A stretch of DNA of 45,854 nt from Pseudomonadota bacterium (GTDB lineage Bacteria > Pseudomonadota > Gammaproteobacteria > Competibacterales > Competibacteraceae), in the NCBI GenBank assembly GCA_018240295.1, contig JAFEGB010000335.1:1-45854 (forward strand), given 5' to 3'. A program made the position numbers and the translations under genes. Numbering within the stretch: the stretch's first letter is position 1; each line of letters opens with the position of its first letter. Under the pieces are notes generated by a model. It was not told the DNA's origin. It saw nothing but the letters and a program-made list of their open reading frames with translations, and made no database searches. Shown piece after piece: positions 1-9,517 of this stretch.

Positions 1-1254
1 CGCAGGAGCGGCGGGGGCGGGGGCAGCGCCCGGGGCGGCACCGGGCGCCGGGGCGGCACCGGGCGTGCCGCCGGCCGCCGGCGTCTTCAGTGTCTGCCAG
101 TCGCGGATGTCGGCGGGGTTGGCCGCGTCGCTGGCGAGTTCGTTCAGCGCCGATTCGACGGCCCGGTCGATTTCGGCAGCGGTGATGCTGCCGGCGGCCT
201 GGTTCAGCGCCGCATCGCCGAGCACGTAGTTGTCGAGCGCGTCGTTGCCGTTCAGTTGCCATTCGAGGAAGTGATCGACATCCATCGGCAGCGAGGCGCC
301 TCTGGCCGTCCACTTCGGCAGCGTCAGTTCGTCGGCGACCGCGGCCTGCGAACCGATCAGCAGCCGGCCGCCGGGCAGCTTCGCGCCGCACAGCGAGCCA
401 TCGGCGTTCAGCGCCGAGAAGTTGCCCTTGCCGGACTTCACGTCCTTTTCGAGTCCGGCGACGACGCCGGGCTTCAGCGACTGGCCCCATACCGCGCGCT
501 GGCTGGTCTTGCGCGGACCCTTGCGCAGTTCGGTGTTGGCCGCATACGCCGGCTTGCGCCGGCCGGCCTTCTTCGCGCTGATCTTCAGCTCCGGGATGAT
601 CACGCGCTGGCCGTCGAGCCGGATCTCGGACTTCGGCTTCGTGCCCTTGGTCTTGGTGCCGGCACCCCCATCGCCCTTGGCGCGCTGTACCTGCCGCGCC
701 GCGGCCGGCGAGGCACCCTGCTGCACGACGTGCGTGAGTTCGTGCGCGAGCAGCGCCCGGCCTTCGGGCGCGGCCGGGGCGTAGCGGCCGCTGTCGAAGA
801 ACACGTCGCCGCCGCTCGTGAACGCCTGCGCATCGAGCGCGCGGCTCAAGTCCGCCGCCTCGGGGCCGGTGTGCGTGCGCACGCTGCCGAAGTCGCTGCC
901 GAAGCGCGCTTCCATGTCCGTGCGCACGGCCGGGGCCAGCGGCTCGCCGTGGCCGCGGCGGGCCTCGATGCGCTGTTCGAGCGCCGGGGGCAGTGCGCTT
1001 TCGCCTGCGCCGCTGCGCGCGAGCGTCGTCGAGGCGGCCGGCCCGACGCCGGGCGCTTCGCCGCGGGCGACGGCTGCGGCGGCGCGTTCAGCCTCCTGCT
1101 CCAGCGCATCGCCGGGCTGGCTCAGGTGCAGCCGCGCCTGCAGATAGCCGGGCAGCGCGGCGCGGGCCGCCGGTGTGGCGCGTGCGGGCTTTGCGGCGGT
1201 GGCCGCGGCGGTGCTGCCGTGCAGCCGGCGGGCGAGCAGGGCGGCGCTGCTCAT
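1..1254 (-). CDS. DUF4157 (eCIS-associated) protein with HNH-like motif, partial
   Basis: I read this on the minus strand from ATG at 1254; 418 residues are visible and the frame is still open at the left edge, so the C-terminus is missing. Residues about 99-180 form a DUF4157 domain, ending in the zinc-protease-like motif HELTHVVQQ (His171, Glu172, His175). DUF4157 proteins are known companions or cargo of extracellular contractile injection systems. Further on, D327-H328 in [10 protein letters not shown], followed by Asn342 and Asn351, looks like an HNH-type metal-binding core, which would suggest a nuclease effector; that part is inference. The visible end is a low-complexity Ala/Pro/Gly linker. 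The start overlaps the astB stop by 4 bp, so translation is probably coupled. No injection-system structural genes are visible here, but they could lie to the left. Confidence 0.85.
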   Translation of the reverse strand, partial: MSSAALLARRLHGSTAAATAAKPARATPAARAALPGYLQARLHLSQPGDALEQEAERAAAAVARGEAPGVGPAASTTLARSGAGESALPPALEQRIEARRGHGEPLAPAVRTDMEARFGSDFGSVRTHTGPEAADLSRALDAQAFTSGGDVFFDSGRYAPAAPEGRALLAHELTHVVQQGASPAAARQVQRAKGDGGAGTKTKGTKPKSEIRLDGQRVIIPELKISAKKAGRRKPAYAANTELRKGPRKTSQRAVWGQSLKPGVVAGLEKDVKSGKGNFSALNADGSLCGAKLPGGRLLIGSQAAVADELTLPKWTARGASLPMDVDHFLEWQLNGNDALDNYVLGDAALNQAAGSITAAEIDRAVESALNELASDAANPADIRDWQTLKTPAAGGTPGAAPAPGAAPGAAPAPAAPA

Positions 1255-2600
1255 GCGCCGGCACCCGCGTCGAGCTGGAACGGATACACGGCGCCGAGCC
1301 CGAGCAGGCGCGTCAGCTCGTCGAGTGCGCGGCGGTTGTCGTCGAGCAGCGCCGGATCGGCGAGATCGGCCTCGTGCAGGCGGTCGCGGTAGTGCTGCTG
1401 CACCCACGCGCAGAGTCGTGCGTACAGCGCGTCGTCGAGGAAGATGCCGGGCGCGCAGGCCGCGCGCTCGGCCTCGTTCAGCACCACGCGCAGGCGCAGG
1501 CAGGCCGGGCCGCCGCCGTTGCGCATGCTCTCGTGCAGGTCGAGGTGCTCGCGGGTCGCGATCGGGTTGGCCGGATCGGCGAGGATCGCATCGAGCGCGG
1601 CGCTGACCTGCGGGCTCTCGGCGCATTCGGACGGCAGCAGCAGGTGCATGCGGCCATCGGGCAGCGTCAGCAGCTGCGAGTTGAACAGATACGTGCGCAC
1701 GGCCTCGGCGAGCGGCACCGTGTCGCGGGCGATCTCGACCGGCACGAGCGACGGCAGCCGTGCCCGGAGCGCGGCCAGCGTGCCGGCGCGATCGAGGAAG
1801 GCGTCCTCGTGCACCAGCAGCACCGGTTCGTTGCCGACGCCGATCACGTCGTGGTGGAACACGCCGGCGTCGATGACCGCCGGGTTCTGCTGCACGAACA
1901 GCGTCTGCGCCGGATCGAGGCCGTGCAGGCGCGCGACCGCCTGGCTGGCCTCCAGCGTCTGGCGGGCCGGATAGCGCTGCGGGGCCGGGCCACCACCGAG
2001 GGCGCTGCGCCCGTACACGAACAGGTGCAGGCCGGCGGCGGCGTGCGCCGGCGCGAGCCGGGTGTGGTTGGCGGCCCCCTCGTCCCCGAACCACGGATGC
2101 GCCGGCAGCGCGTCATGCACGACGAAGCGCGCCGGATCGCGGAAGATCGCGCGCAGCACGCGCGTCGTGGTCGCGGCCTCCAGCGCGCGGTGGAAGCGGT
2201 CGATGAGGTTGGCCGGCGTCAGGTGCACACGGCCATCGGCGGTGTCGGTCGAGGGCGCGACGGTCGCGGCGTTGGCCGTCCACATCGCCGCGGCCGAGCT
2301 GCTGGCGGCGAGCAGCCGTGGTGCCTCGCGCGCGACCGCGGCCAGCACCTGCGCATCGCTGCCGCGCCAGCCGAGGCGGCGCAGCAGCGCCAGATCCGGC
2401 CGCTCCTGCGGCGGCAGCACCGCCTGCACGAGGCCGAGCTGCGTGAGCCGGCGCATCTTCGCGAGTCCCTGCAGCGCCGCGGCGCGCGGGTTCGACCGGC
2501 TCGCGGCGTTGGCCGCCGAGGCGACGTTGCCCCAGGACAGGCCGGCGTAGTGGTGGGTGGGGCCGACGAGACCGTCGAAGTTGACTTCGCACACGGACAT
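1251..2600 (-). CDS. astB: N-succinylarginine dihydrolase AstB
   Basis: Second enzyme of the arginine succinyltransferase (AST) pathway in the cytoplasm; it converts N-succinylarginine to N-succinylornithine, ammonia and CO2. The product is 449 residues, close to the family length (about 447). It opens with [17 protein letters not shown] and carries the amidinotransferase-fold catalytic set: Glu174 in FGDEGAAN, a His in the FHHD motif (249/250) and Cys367 in [12 protein letters not shown] chose ATG 2600 because the conserved N-terminus begins there and a GAGG ribosome site precedes it; the frame stays open further upstream without family similarity. The other ast genes are not in the window, at least not upstream. 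It is followed with a 4-bp overlap by the DUF4157 gene, an odd partner. Confidence 0.96.
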   Translation of the reverse strand: MSVCEVNFDGLVGPTHHYAGLSWGNVASAANAASRSNPRAAALQGLAKMRRLTQLGLVQAVLPPQERPDLALLRRLGWRGSDAQVLAAVAREAPRLLAASSSAAAMWTANAATVAPSTDTADGRVHLTPANLIDRFHRALEAATTTRVLRAIFRDPARFVVHDALPAHPWFGDEGAANHTRLAPAHAAAGLHLFVYGRSALGGGPAPQRYPARQTLEASQAVARLHGLDPAQTLFVQQNPAVIDAGVFHHDVIGVGNEPVLLVHEDAFLDRAGTLAALRARLPSLVPVEIARDTVPLAEAVRTYLFNSQLLTLPDGRMHLLLPSECAESPQVSAALDAILADPANPIATREHLDLHESMRNGGGPACLRLRVVLNEAERAACAPGIFLDDALYARLCAWVQQHYRDRLHEADLADPALLDDNRRALDELTRLLGLGAVYPFQLDAGAGA

Positions 2601-2676
2601 GGCGGACCTCGGCAGGCGCGGCGGCAACCGCGCAAGTCTGGCTGGCCGGCGGGCGCTGGCAAGAGCGGGCGCCGCA

Positions 2677-3201
2677 CTACAGGGCTTCGCCCTCGCAGCC
2701 GAGCAGCCGCACCCCGAGCCGCTGCGCCAGGCCGCGGGCACCGGCGGCCATGACCTGATGGTGATTCCATGCGTAGACCGGACCGAGCAGCGGCGCGAGC
2801 CGCCCGAGCAGCGGATGGCGCAGATCGACCGCCCAGCGGTACTCGACCCCGGTCACGCCGCCGTGGTCCGCGAGCGTCCAGACGCCGCGGCCGTCGAGCT
2901 GGCCGCAGGCGCGGCCTTCGAGCCGCTGCGGCGGCTCCACCCGCGTGACCTGCAGCGTGAATTGCAGCCGGTAGGGCAGGCGGGCGCGCCAGTGGTAGCG
3001 GTACACGGCGCCGGTGCCATCAGCGGCACCGGCCGCGAGCGGCTCGACCGCACAGAGGTTCGGCCACCACTGCGGCCAGGCCGGCACGTCGGTCAGCACC
3101 GCCCAGACCGCTTCGACCGGAGCCGCGAGCCGCCAGCGCGAACGCAGCCGGAAGGCCCGGGCCCGGTCCGCGGCATCGTCTTCAGGCGGGCCTGCGTACA
3201 T
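2677..3201 (-). CDS. SRPBCC (START-like) family protein
   Basis: A 174-residue protein with the helix-grip pattern of the SRPBCC/polyketide cyclase superfamily. The N-terminal segment [21 protein letters not shown], followed by WPQWWPN, is the typical entry strand and helix, and the C-terminal helix around [17 protein letters not shown] closes the fold. Such proteins bind small hydrophobic ligands or act as cyclases or hydrolases; nothing here fixes a substrate. It lies 76 bp upstream of astB on the same strand, so the two may be co-transcribed. No signal peptide is apparent, so it is probably cytoplasmic. ATG 3201 is the first start that gives a full domain. Confidence 0.75.
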   Translation of the reverse strand: MYAGPPEDDAADRARAFRLRSRWRLAAPVEAVWAVLTDVPAWPQWWPNLCAVEPLAAGAADGTGAVYRYHWRARLPYRLQFTLQVTRVEPPQRLEGRACGQLDGRGVWTLADHGGVTGVEYRWAVDLRHPLLGRLAPLLGPVYAWNHHQVMAAGARGLAQRLGVRLLGCEGEAL

Positions 3202-3369
3202 CGCCGCTGCGGTCTCCGGTCTCCCGGTCGTGCCGGGCTTTCAGTATCGTGCCGCGCCGCGGGCGTCCGCAGCCGTTTCGCCGCGCGGGCACCGGGCATC
3301 GCCCGGCCTCCGCCGGCCAGCCGGGCGCGTTGCCCGTTCCGAACACCGTAGTCCCCGGGAGTCACCGCG

Positions 3370-4365
3370 ATGGTTGCCGTCACCGCCGTCACCGTGCGCC
3401 GCACTCTGTGCGCGCTGCTCTGCTGCCTCGTGCTCGCGCCGGTCGCGCCGCTGCGTGCCGACGGCGGTGCGAACCTCTATGCGGCGCTGGAGCGGCTGCC
3501 GGCGACGCCGGTCGAGGTGCGGGGCGCGACGCTGCGCGTGGCCTTCGCCGATGACGGCTTCGACCTGCCCCGGGCCCGGCTGCTCGACTGGGTGCGCCGC
3601 GGGGCCGAGGCGGTCGCGGTCTATTACGACGGCTTTCCGGTGCGCGACTACCGGCTGCTGATCGAGCCGGTCGACGGGCGCCGGGTCGCCGGCGGCACGA
3701 CCTGGGCCTGGCGCGGGCCGGCGAGCCGCGTCTCGGTCGGGCGCATGGCCGACGAGGCCGTGCTCGCGCACGACTGGGTGCTGGTGCACGAGATGGTGCA
3801 CACGGCGCTGCCGCTGCTCGACCGGCGCCATCACTGGCTGGAGGAAGGCATCGCCAGCTACGTCGAGCCGCTGGCGCGCGCACAGGCCGGGCAGCTCGGC
3901 GAGGCGCAGGTCTGGGCGCAGTTCGTCGGCGGCATGCCGCTCGGGCTGCCGCAGGACGGCGACGAGGGGCTGGATCGCACGCACACCTGGGCGCGCACCT
4001 ACTGGGGCGGGGCGCTGTTCTGCCTGCTCGCCGACGTGGCGATCCGCGAGGAATCGGGCGGCCGCGCCGGGCTGCGCGAGGCGCTGCGGGCGATCGCGAA
4101 GGACAGCCGGGGCATGGCCGACGAATGGCCGATCGAGCGGGTGCTCGCGGCCGGCGATGCCGCGACCGGCACCGGCGTGCTCACGCGCCTGTACGCCACA
4201 CACGCGAGCGCGGCGGTCAGCCCCGACCTGCCGGCGCTCTGGCGCGCGCTCGGCGTCGTGGCGCAGGAGAACGCCGAGCCGCGCTTCGACGACTCGGCGC
4301 CGCTTGCGGCCATCCGGCGCAGCCTGACCGCGCCGGCACCGGCCGGGGTGCTCAGTCGACCTTGA
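3370..4365 (+). CDS. Secreted gluzincin-like metallopeptidase
   Basis: A 331-residue protein with an N-terminal signal sequence (hydrophobic stretch about residues 10-25, cleavage likely after PLRA at about 30). A zinc-binding HEMVH motif (His140, Glu141, His144) is followed 14 residues later by EEGIASYVE, whose Glu would be the third zinc ligand, as in gluzincin peptidases. The body is otherwise not assignable to a named family by eye. It is therefore probably a periplasmic or exported peptidase of unknown substrate. Its last 14 bp overlap the end of the convergent pat gene, so transcription from either side runs into the other. Confidence 0.8.
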   Translation: MVAVTAVTVRRTLCALLCCLVLAPVAPLRADGGANLYAALERLPATPVEVRGATLRVAFADDGFDLPRARLLDWVRRGAEAVAVYYDGFPVRDYRLLIEPVDGRRVAGGTTWAWRGPASRVSVGRMADEAVLAHDWVLVHEMVHTALPLLDRRHHWLEEGIASYVEPLARAQAGQLGEAQVWAQFVGGMPLGLPQDGDEGLDRTHTWARTYWGGALFCLLADVAIREESGGRAGLREALRAIAKDSRGMADEWPIERVLAAGDAATGTGVLTRLYATHASAAVSPDLPALWRALGVVAQENAEPRFDDSAPLAAIRRSLTAPAPAGVLSRP

Positions 4366-7000
4366 TGCTGACGTGCATGATGCCGGGATCATCGGCGCTC
4401 GGCTTGACCGCGAAGCCGAGCGCACGGCAGAGCTTCAGCATGCCCTCGTTCTCCCACAGCACCTCGCCGTAGATCTCCTGGATGCCGCGCCGGCGTGCGT
4501 AGTCGATGATCCGGCGCATCAGCATCGGGCCGAGGCCGAGGCCGGTCATGCCGTGATCGACGAGGATCGCGTATTCGGCGCGGTCCATGTCCGGATCACA
4601 GGTGATGCGCACGACGCCGTAAATCTCGGCGCGGCCCGGCACGTCGCGCGCGGCGACGATCAGCGCCATCTCGCGGTAGTAGTCGAGCTGGGTCAGGCGC
4701 GCGGCCATCGCGTGCGACAGCTCGCGGATCGGCTGGAAGAAGCGCAGGCGCAGTTCATCGGGCGGCATGCGCCTGACCAGCTCCTGCAGCGCCGGCTCGT
4801 CCTCGGGCACGATCGGGCGCAGGCGCAGGCCGCGGCCGTCGGGCAGCGTGAAGTCCTGCTCCAGCTCGCTCGGATAGGGGCGGATCGCCAGCCGGTCGCG
4901 CGGGCGCTTGCCGGTGAAGGCGCGCACCTGGATGGTCGCATCGAGCGCGATGATGCCCTTGCCGGAGACGCGCAGCGGATTGATGTCGAGCTCCCAGAGC
5001 TCGCCGAGATCGATCGCCATCTGCGAGATCTTGATCAGCGCCAGCGCCAGCGCATCCAGGTCGGCGGCGCGGGCGAGGCCCGATTTCAGGCGCTGGCTGA
5101 TGCGCGTGCGGCCGATCATCTCCTGCGCGAGCGCCATGTTCAGCGGCGGCAGCGCCCAGGCCTTGTCGTCGATGACGTCGGCCTCGGTGCCGCCGTGCGC
5201 GAAGCGGATCAGCGGCCCGAAGGTGTCGCCGGTGCGCATGCCGATGGCGAGTTCATAGGCGCCGCCACGACGCAGCATCGGCTGCACGACGAAGCCTTCG
5301 ATGCGGGCCTCCGGCACGTGCGTGCGCACGCGCGCGATCATCGCCTCGGCTTCGCTGCGCACGGCCTCGGCCGAATCGAGCCACAGTGCCAGCGCGCCGA
5401 CCTCGGTCTTGCTGGCGATGTCGGGCGACAGCAGCTTCAGCACGACGACGTGGCCGAACTCCGGATAGATCGCCGCGGCTTCCTCGGGCGTGCGTGCGAC
5501 GCGCGTCGGCACGGTCGGGATGCCGTAGGCATCGAGCACCTGCATCGACTCGTAGGCATCGAGGCGCATGCGCCCGGCGGCGAGGGCCTGCTGCAGCAGC
5601 GCGCGCGCGCGTTCGGCGTCGGGCTTGAAGGCCTCGGGGATCGACGGCGGCGTCTCCATCAGCAGTTCGAGGTTGTGGCGGTGCTGGGCGATGCGCGTGA
5701 AGGCGCTGACCGCGTCGCCGGGGTTGTCGTAGGTTGCGACGTGCGCCTGCTTGAACACCGCGCGTGCGGGCTCGGCCGAAGCCGCACCGAGCCAGCTGGT
5801 GATCACCAGCCGCCGGCTCTTCGCGGCGCGATCGGCGACGGCCTTCGCGCTCGCCAGATCGAGCTCCGGCGACAGCGGCGAGTGCAGCACCAGGATGCAG
5901 TCGACGCCCGGGGCTTCGAGCAGCGCATCGAGCACGGCGATGTAGCGCTCGGGGTTGGCCGCATCGCCGAGATCGAGCGGGTTCTCGATGCGCGTGCCGC
6001 GCGGCACGACCTTGCCGAGCGCGGTGGCGGTGTCCTCGTTGAAGACCGCGAGCTGGCCGCCGGCGGCCTCCAGGGTTTCGGTCGCGAGCAGGCTGATCGC
6101 GCGGCTGTTGCCGATCACCGCGAGGCGGTTGTTGTAGACCGGCTTGGCGGTGCCGAGCGCCTCGACCGAGTTGAACAGCTGCTCGATCGTGCGCACGCGC
6201 AGGATGCCGGCGCGCCGGAACGCCGAGTCGTAGACGGCGTCCTCGTTCGGATTGGCGCGGTAGCGCCCGGGGCGCAGAACAATGGTCGGCTTGATGCGCG
6301 CCGCGGCGCGGGCGGCCGACATGAACTTGCGCGCGTCGTTGATGCTTTCCAGATACAGCAGGATCGCCTTGACGTTGCCGTCGCGCGCCAGGTAATCGAG
6401 CATGTCGCCGAAATCGACGTCGATCTTCGCGCCGAGCGACAGCACGTGCGAGAAGCCGATGTTGTGGCCGTGCGCCCAGTCGAGCACCGAGCGCGTGATC
6501 GCGCAGGACTGCGAGATCAGCGCCAGGCTGCCGGGCAGGATCGGCGTGTGGCCGCGCGTGACGTTGAGGCCGCCGCGGGTCGCGGCCAGCCCGAAGGAGT
6601 CCGGACCGGCGATGCGCAGCACGTGCGGCTTGGCCGCATCGAGCAGCGCCTGGCGGATCGCCGTGCCGCCGTCGTCCCAGCTCTTCAGCATCTCCTCGTT
6701 CAGCAGCAGCACGGCGCGTGTGCCGAGTTCGCCGAGCGTGCGGATCTGCTCGGGCGCGCCGGCCATCGGCGTCGTGATCACGGCGAGATCCGGCGCGAGC
6801 GGCAGGCTGGCCAGATCGCGGTAGCAGAGGATGCCGCGCAGCGCCTTGCGGTCCGGGTTCACCGGCATGATCGGCCCGTTGAAACCCTGGCGGATCAGGT
6901 TCTGCACGAGCTGCGCATCGGGCGCATCGTCCTTGCTGCCGCGACCGATCACGGCGACGGAACGGGGCTTGAATACGGCGTCGAGGTTGCGGATCGTCAT
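4352..7000 (-). CDS. patZ: Pat/PatZ-type protein lysine acetyltransferase (CoA-ligase-like + GNAT)
   Basis: The 882-residue product matches the length and order of Pat/PatZ/YfiQ: a CoA-binding domain at the N-terminus (FKPRSVAVIGRGS), a succinyl-CoA-ligase-like region, an ATP-grasp domain (about 500-700), and a C-terminal GNAT domain (about 715-882) with the acetyl-CoA loop around MTGLGLGPMLMRR. True ADP-forming acetyl-CoA synthetases have a catalytic His in an SHTG motif after KxGRS; here that place reads PGRYRANPNEDAVYD with no His, as in Pat enzymes, so the ligase half is probably regulatory. Pat enzymes acetylate and inactivate acetyl-CoA synthetase, and the divergent neighbour is such a synthetase. 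Start ATG 7000 is where similarity begins. An FNR-like box sits upstream. The 3' end overlaps the convergent metallopeptidase gene. Confidence 0.92.
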   Translation of the reverse strand: MTIRNLDAVFKPRSVAVIGRGSKDDAPDAQLVQNLIRQGFNGPIMPVNPDRKALRGILCYRDLASLPLAPDLAVITTPMAGAPEQIRTLGELGTRAVLLLNEEMLKSWDDGGTAIRQALLDAAKPHVLRIAGPDSFGLAATRGGLNVTRGHTPILPGSLALISQSCAITRSVLDWAHGHNIGFSHVLSLGAKIDVDFGDMLDYLARDGNVKAILLYLESINDARKFMSAARAAARIKPTIVLRPGRYRANPNEDAVYDSAFRRAGILRVRTIEQLFNSVEALGTAKPVYNNRLAVIGNSRAISLLATETLEAAGGQLAVFNEDTATALGKVVPRGTRIENPLDLGDAANPERYIAVLDALLEAPGVDCILVLHSPLSPELDLASAKAVADRAAKSRRLVITSWLGAASAEPARAVFKQAHVATYDNPGDAVSAFTRIAQHRHNLELLMETPPSIPEAFKPDAERARALLQQALAAGRMRLDAYESMQVLDAYGIPTVPTRVARTPEEAAAIYPEFGHVVVLKLLSPDIASKTEVGALALWLDSAEAVRSEAEAMIARVRTHVPEARIEGFVVQPMLRRGGAYELAIGMRTGDTFGPLIRFAHGGTEADVIDDKAWALPPLNMALAQEMIGRTRISQRLKSGLARAADLDALALALIKISQMAIDLGELWELDINPLRVSGKGIIALDATIQVRAFTGKRPRDRLAIRPYPSELEQDFTLPDGRGLRLRPIVPEDEPALQELVRRMPPDELRLRFFQPIRELSHAMAARLTQLDYYREMALIVAARDVPGRAEIYGVVRITCDPDMDRAEYAILVDHGMTGLGLGPMLMRRIIDYARRRGIQEIYGEVLWENEGMLKLCRALGFAVKPSADDPGIMHVSIKVD

Positions 7001-7093
7001 CGCGGGATTCCGGAGCGGCAGGAAACGGACAGGGAGCGGATCGCTGCGCAGCGCCACCCGGTCGGGCCGGGGGGCGGGCAGCGGTGGCCGGCC

Positions 7094-7135
7094 AGTGTAG
7101 TCGAGCCGTTTGCCGGGCCGGTTGACAGGTATCAA
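7094..7135 (-). promoter_or_regulatory. FNR/ANR-like box and -10 element for patZ
   Basis: The 14-mer TTGACAGGTATCAA (7122-7135) matches the FNR/ANR consensus TTGAT-N4-ATCAA at nine of ten defined positions. Read on the minus strand it lies upstream of patZ, and a TACACT hexamer (7099 down to 7094) is placed so that the expected start near 7087 puts the box centre at about -41.5, the class II activator position. The box also contains TTGACA, a perfect -35 on the plus strand, but I see no matching -10 for it. Confidence 0.55.
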
Positions 7136-7274
7136 CATGCACCCGCCCGGCCGGCGGCATGCGGCGGGGCCACGCCGGGGGCTTGCGGGCTGCATGGCGT
7201 GAAGGCCGCCTTCCCATTTTCGATGCTGCCGGTGGCGCAGCCGCAAGGTGCGTCACCGGTCGAGGATTTCGAGC

Positions 7275-9035
7275 GTGAACGATGAAACCCGAAACCCCCG
7301 GACGGTCCTGATCGAGAAGCCGGCCGACCGGCACTGGAATCTGCCCGATCACGCCCGGGCGCGCGCGCACTTTGACTGGGCAGAGGTGCGCGCCGGCCTC
7401 GCCGGCCTGCCCGGAGGCGGGCTCAACATCGGCTGGGAGGCGCTGGACCGGCACGTGGCCGACGGAAACGGCGCGCGTCTGGCGCTGCGCTGGCTCGGCA
7501 AGGACGGCGCCGTGCGCGACTACACCTATGCGCAGCTGCTCGCCGAGGCGCAGCGCTTCGCCTGCGTGCTGGAGCGGCTCGGCGTCGGGCCGGGCGAGTG
7601 CGTCGCGGTGCTGGCCGGGCGCATTCCGGAGCTCTACATCGCCGCGCTCGGGGCGCTGCGTGCCGGCATCGTGCTCTGCCCGCTGTTCTCGGCCTTCGGG
7701 CCGGAGCCGGTGCATACCCGGCTCGAAAAGAGCCACGCGCGCGTGCTGGTGACGACGGTGACGCTGTACCAGCGCAAGATCGCGGCGCTGCGCGACACGC
7801 TGCCCGCGCTCGACACCGTGCTGACCGTCGGCGGCGACTGCCCCGGCACCTTCCGCTTCGAGGCGCTGATGGCGCAGGCCGAGACCGGCTGCCCGGTCGC
7901 CGCGACCGGTCCCGACAGCCCGGCGCTGCTGCATTACACCAGCGGCACGACCGGTTCGCCGAAGGGCGCGCTGCACGTGCACGGTGCAGTGGCCGCCCAT
8001 GCGTGGAGCGGCCGGGCCGTGCTCGACCTGCGCCCCGGCGACGTCTACTGGTGCACGGCCGACCCCGGCTGGGTCACCGGCATCTCGTACGGCCTGATCG
8101 CGCCGCTGGTCAACGGCGTGACGATGATCATCGACGAGGCCGAATTCGACGCGCAGCGCTGGTATCGCATCCTCGACGAGCAGCAGGTCAGCATCTGGTA
8201 CACCGCGCCGACCGCGATCCGCATGCTGATGAAGCTCGGCGACGCGCCGATGGCCGGGCGCACGCTGCCGGCGCTGCGACTGATGGCGAGCGTCGGCGAA
8301 CCGCTGAACCCCGAGGCCGTGCTGTGGGGCCAGCGCGTGTTCGGCCAGCCCTTCCACGACACCTGGTGGCAGACCGAGACCGGCGCGATCATGGTGGCCA
8401 ACTACGGCAGCGAGCCGGTGGCTCCGGGCTCGATGGGCCGGCCGCTGCCGGGCATCGACGCCGCGATCGTGCACCGCCGGCGCGACGGCGGCCTCGATTT
8501 CCTGCCCGATGGCGAGGCCGGCGAACTGGCGATCCGCGCCGGCTGGCCGTCGATGTTCCGCGCCTATCTCGACGAGCCCGAGCGTTATGCCAGCTGCTTC
8601 GCAGACGGCTGGTATCTGTCCGGGGACCGCGCGCAGCGCGATGCCGACGGCCGCTACTGGTTCGTCGGCCGCGCCGATGACGTGATCAAGACTTCAGGCC
8701 ACCTGATCGGGCCGTTCGAGGTCGAAAGCGTGCTGCTCGAACATCCGGCCGTCGCCGAGGCCGGCGTCATCGGCAAGCCCGATCCGTGGGCCGGCGAGCT
8801 GATCAAGGCCTTCGTGGCATTGAAGCCCGGCCATACCGGTGACGATGCGCTGCGCAAGTCGCTGATCGCACATGCCCGCACCCGGCTCGGGCCGGCGGTG
8901 GCGCCGCGCGAGCTCGGTTTCGTCGACAGCCTGCCGAAGACGCGCAGCGGCAAGATCCTGCGCCGGCTGCTGAAGGCGCGCGAACTCGGGCTGCCCGAGG
9001 GCGACCTGTCGACGCTCGAAGGTCACGAGTCTTGA
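7275..9035 (+). CDS. acsA: Acetyl-CoA synthetase-type AMP-forming acyl-CoA synthetase
   Basis: A 586-residue member of the ANL superfamily, of the short AcsA type. It has the ATP-binding P-loop [11 protein letters not shown] (221-231), the acetate-CoA-ligase signature WWQTETG (364-370), the hinge [18 protein letters not shown], and the C-terminal PKTRSGK motif whose Lys560 is catalytic for adenylation and is the residue acetylated by Pat enzymes. It should activate acetate (or a short acid) to its CoA ester in the cytoplasm. I prefer GTG 7275 because GAGGA lies 8 bp before it; GTG 7248 in the same frame is possible. The divergent neighbour is the Pat-type acetyltransferase and the next gene is an acyl carrier protein. 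Acetate preference is inferred from motifs. Confidence 0.92.
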   Translation: MNDETRNPRTVLIEKPADRHWNLPDHARARAHFDWAEVRAGLAGLPGGGLNIGWEALDRHVADGNGARLALRWLGKDGAVRDYTYAQLLAEAQRFACVLERLGVGPGECVAVLAGRIPELYIAALGALRAGIVLCPLFSAFGPEPVHTRLEKSHARVLVTTVTLYQRKIAALRDTLPALDTVLTVGGDCPGTFRFEALMAQAETGCPVAATGPDSPALLHYTSGTTGSPKGALHVHGAVAAHAWSGRAVLDLRPGDVYWCTADPGWVTGISYGLIAPLVNGVTMIIDEAEFDAQRWYRILDEQQVSIWYTAPTAIRMLMKLGDAPMAGRTLPALRLMASVGEPLNPEAVLWGQRVFGQPFHDTWWQTETGAIMVANYGSEPVAPGSMGRPLPGIDAAIVHRRRDGGLDFLPDGEAGELAIRAGWPSMFRAYLDEPERYASCFADGWYLSGDRAQRDADGRYWFVGRADDVIKTSGHLIGPFEVESVLLEHPAVAEAGVIGKPDPWAGELIKAFVALKPGHTGDDALRKSLIAHARTRLGPAVAPRELGFVDSLPKTRSGKILRRLLKARELGLPEGDLSTLEGHES

Positions 9036-9079
9036 CAAAAAATCGCACTTCCGGGCGGCCGGAACTGGTATGACCAATG

Positions 9080-9143
9080 TTTGCACCAGATTCGTGCGAA
9101 TGATTTGTTTTATAAACAATGGCTTGCACGATATGGTGCAAGC
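9080..9143. promoter_or_regulatory. Three phased inverted repeats upstream of the ACP gene
   Basis: In this AT-rich gap there are three dyads. TTTGCAC-N7-GTGCGAA (9080-9100), TTGTTT-TAT-AAACAA (9105-9119), and GCTTGCAC-N6-GTGCAAGC (9122-9143, perfect arms). Their centres are about 22 and 20.5 bp apart, so all lie on one helical face. The outer two share the half-site TTGCAC and resemble NtrC-type TGCAC...GTGCA sites, although the third has one base less in the spacer. They lie about 67 and 110 bp before the predicted start of the next transcript, so they are candidate activator sites. Confidence 0.5.
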
Positions 9144-9162
9144 AGGCGCGGCAGATATTGCG

Positions 9163-9193
9163 TTGCAGCATAACCGGGTTCCGGGGTTATAAT
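9163..9193 (+). promoter_or_regulatory. Sigma-70-like promoter for the ACP gene
   Basis: A perfect TATAAT -10 element is at 9188-9193, with TTGCAG at 9163-9168 as a possible -35 at a long 19-bp spacing. The long spacer suggests dependence on an activator, which fits the dyads just upstream. The expected start is near 9200, giving a leader of about 50 nt. Confidence 0.55.
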
Positions 9194-9248
9194 GTGAAGC
9201 AGAATTAATCAAACCTGCTTCTTGTGCTTCCCCCCGAGGTATACCGCC

Positions 9249-9497
9249 ATGACCGTCGAACAGATCCGAGCCACCATCCTGCGCGTCCTCAGCGAGGTCG
9301 CCCCGAACGCCGACGTCAGCGACGTCAATCCGAACGTCAGCTTCCATGACCAGTTCGAGATCGACTCGATCGACTTCCTGCGGCTGATGACCAGCCTCGA
9401 AAAGGAACTGCAGGTCACGATCCTCGACTTCGACTACCCGAAGCTGTCGACGCTGCAGGGCTGCGAGGACTACCTGCGGCCGCAGCTCGCGGCCTGA
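9249..9497 (+). CDS. Acyl carrier protein
   Basis: An 82-residue acidic helical protein with the phosphopantetheine attachment motif FEIDSIDFLRL, Ser40 being the modified residue; the usual fatty-acid ACP has a GxDSL motif, so this is a divergent, non-housekeeping type. No fatty-acid synthase genes are near. It follows the acetyl-CoA synthetase gene after 213 bp but has its own strong promoter and dyads. A role as acceptor or carrier for the acyl group made by the neighbouring synthetase is plausible but unproven. I chose ATG 9249 because the family N-terminus begins there; an upstream start would add nine unrelated residues. Confidence 0.9.
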   Translation: MTVEQIRATILRVLSEVAPNADVSDVNPNVSFHDQFEIDSIDFLRLMTSLEKELQVTILDFDYPKLSTLQGCEDYLRPQLAA

Positions 9498-9517
9498 GTC
9501 GGGCCGGCGATGCCTTC

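Noticed and set aside
30-66. Short GC-rich direct repeats at the left edge
   Set aside because: They are codon-level repeats of the Ala/Pro/Gly linker in the DUF4157 protein, not a separate element.
7190-7215. Sigma-54 promoter for acsA
   Set aside because: A GG-N10-GC pair exists in this stretch, but the TT before GC is missing and such pairs are frequent in GC-rich DNA.
4373-7285. Open frame of nearly 3 kb opposite patZ
   Set aside because: No domain similarity and it is antisense to a clear Pat-type gene; composition is that of a shadow frame.
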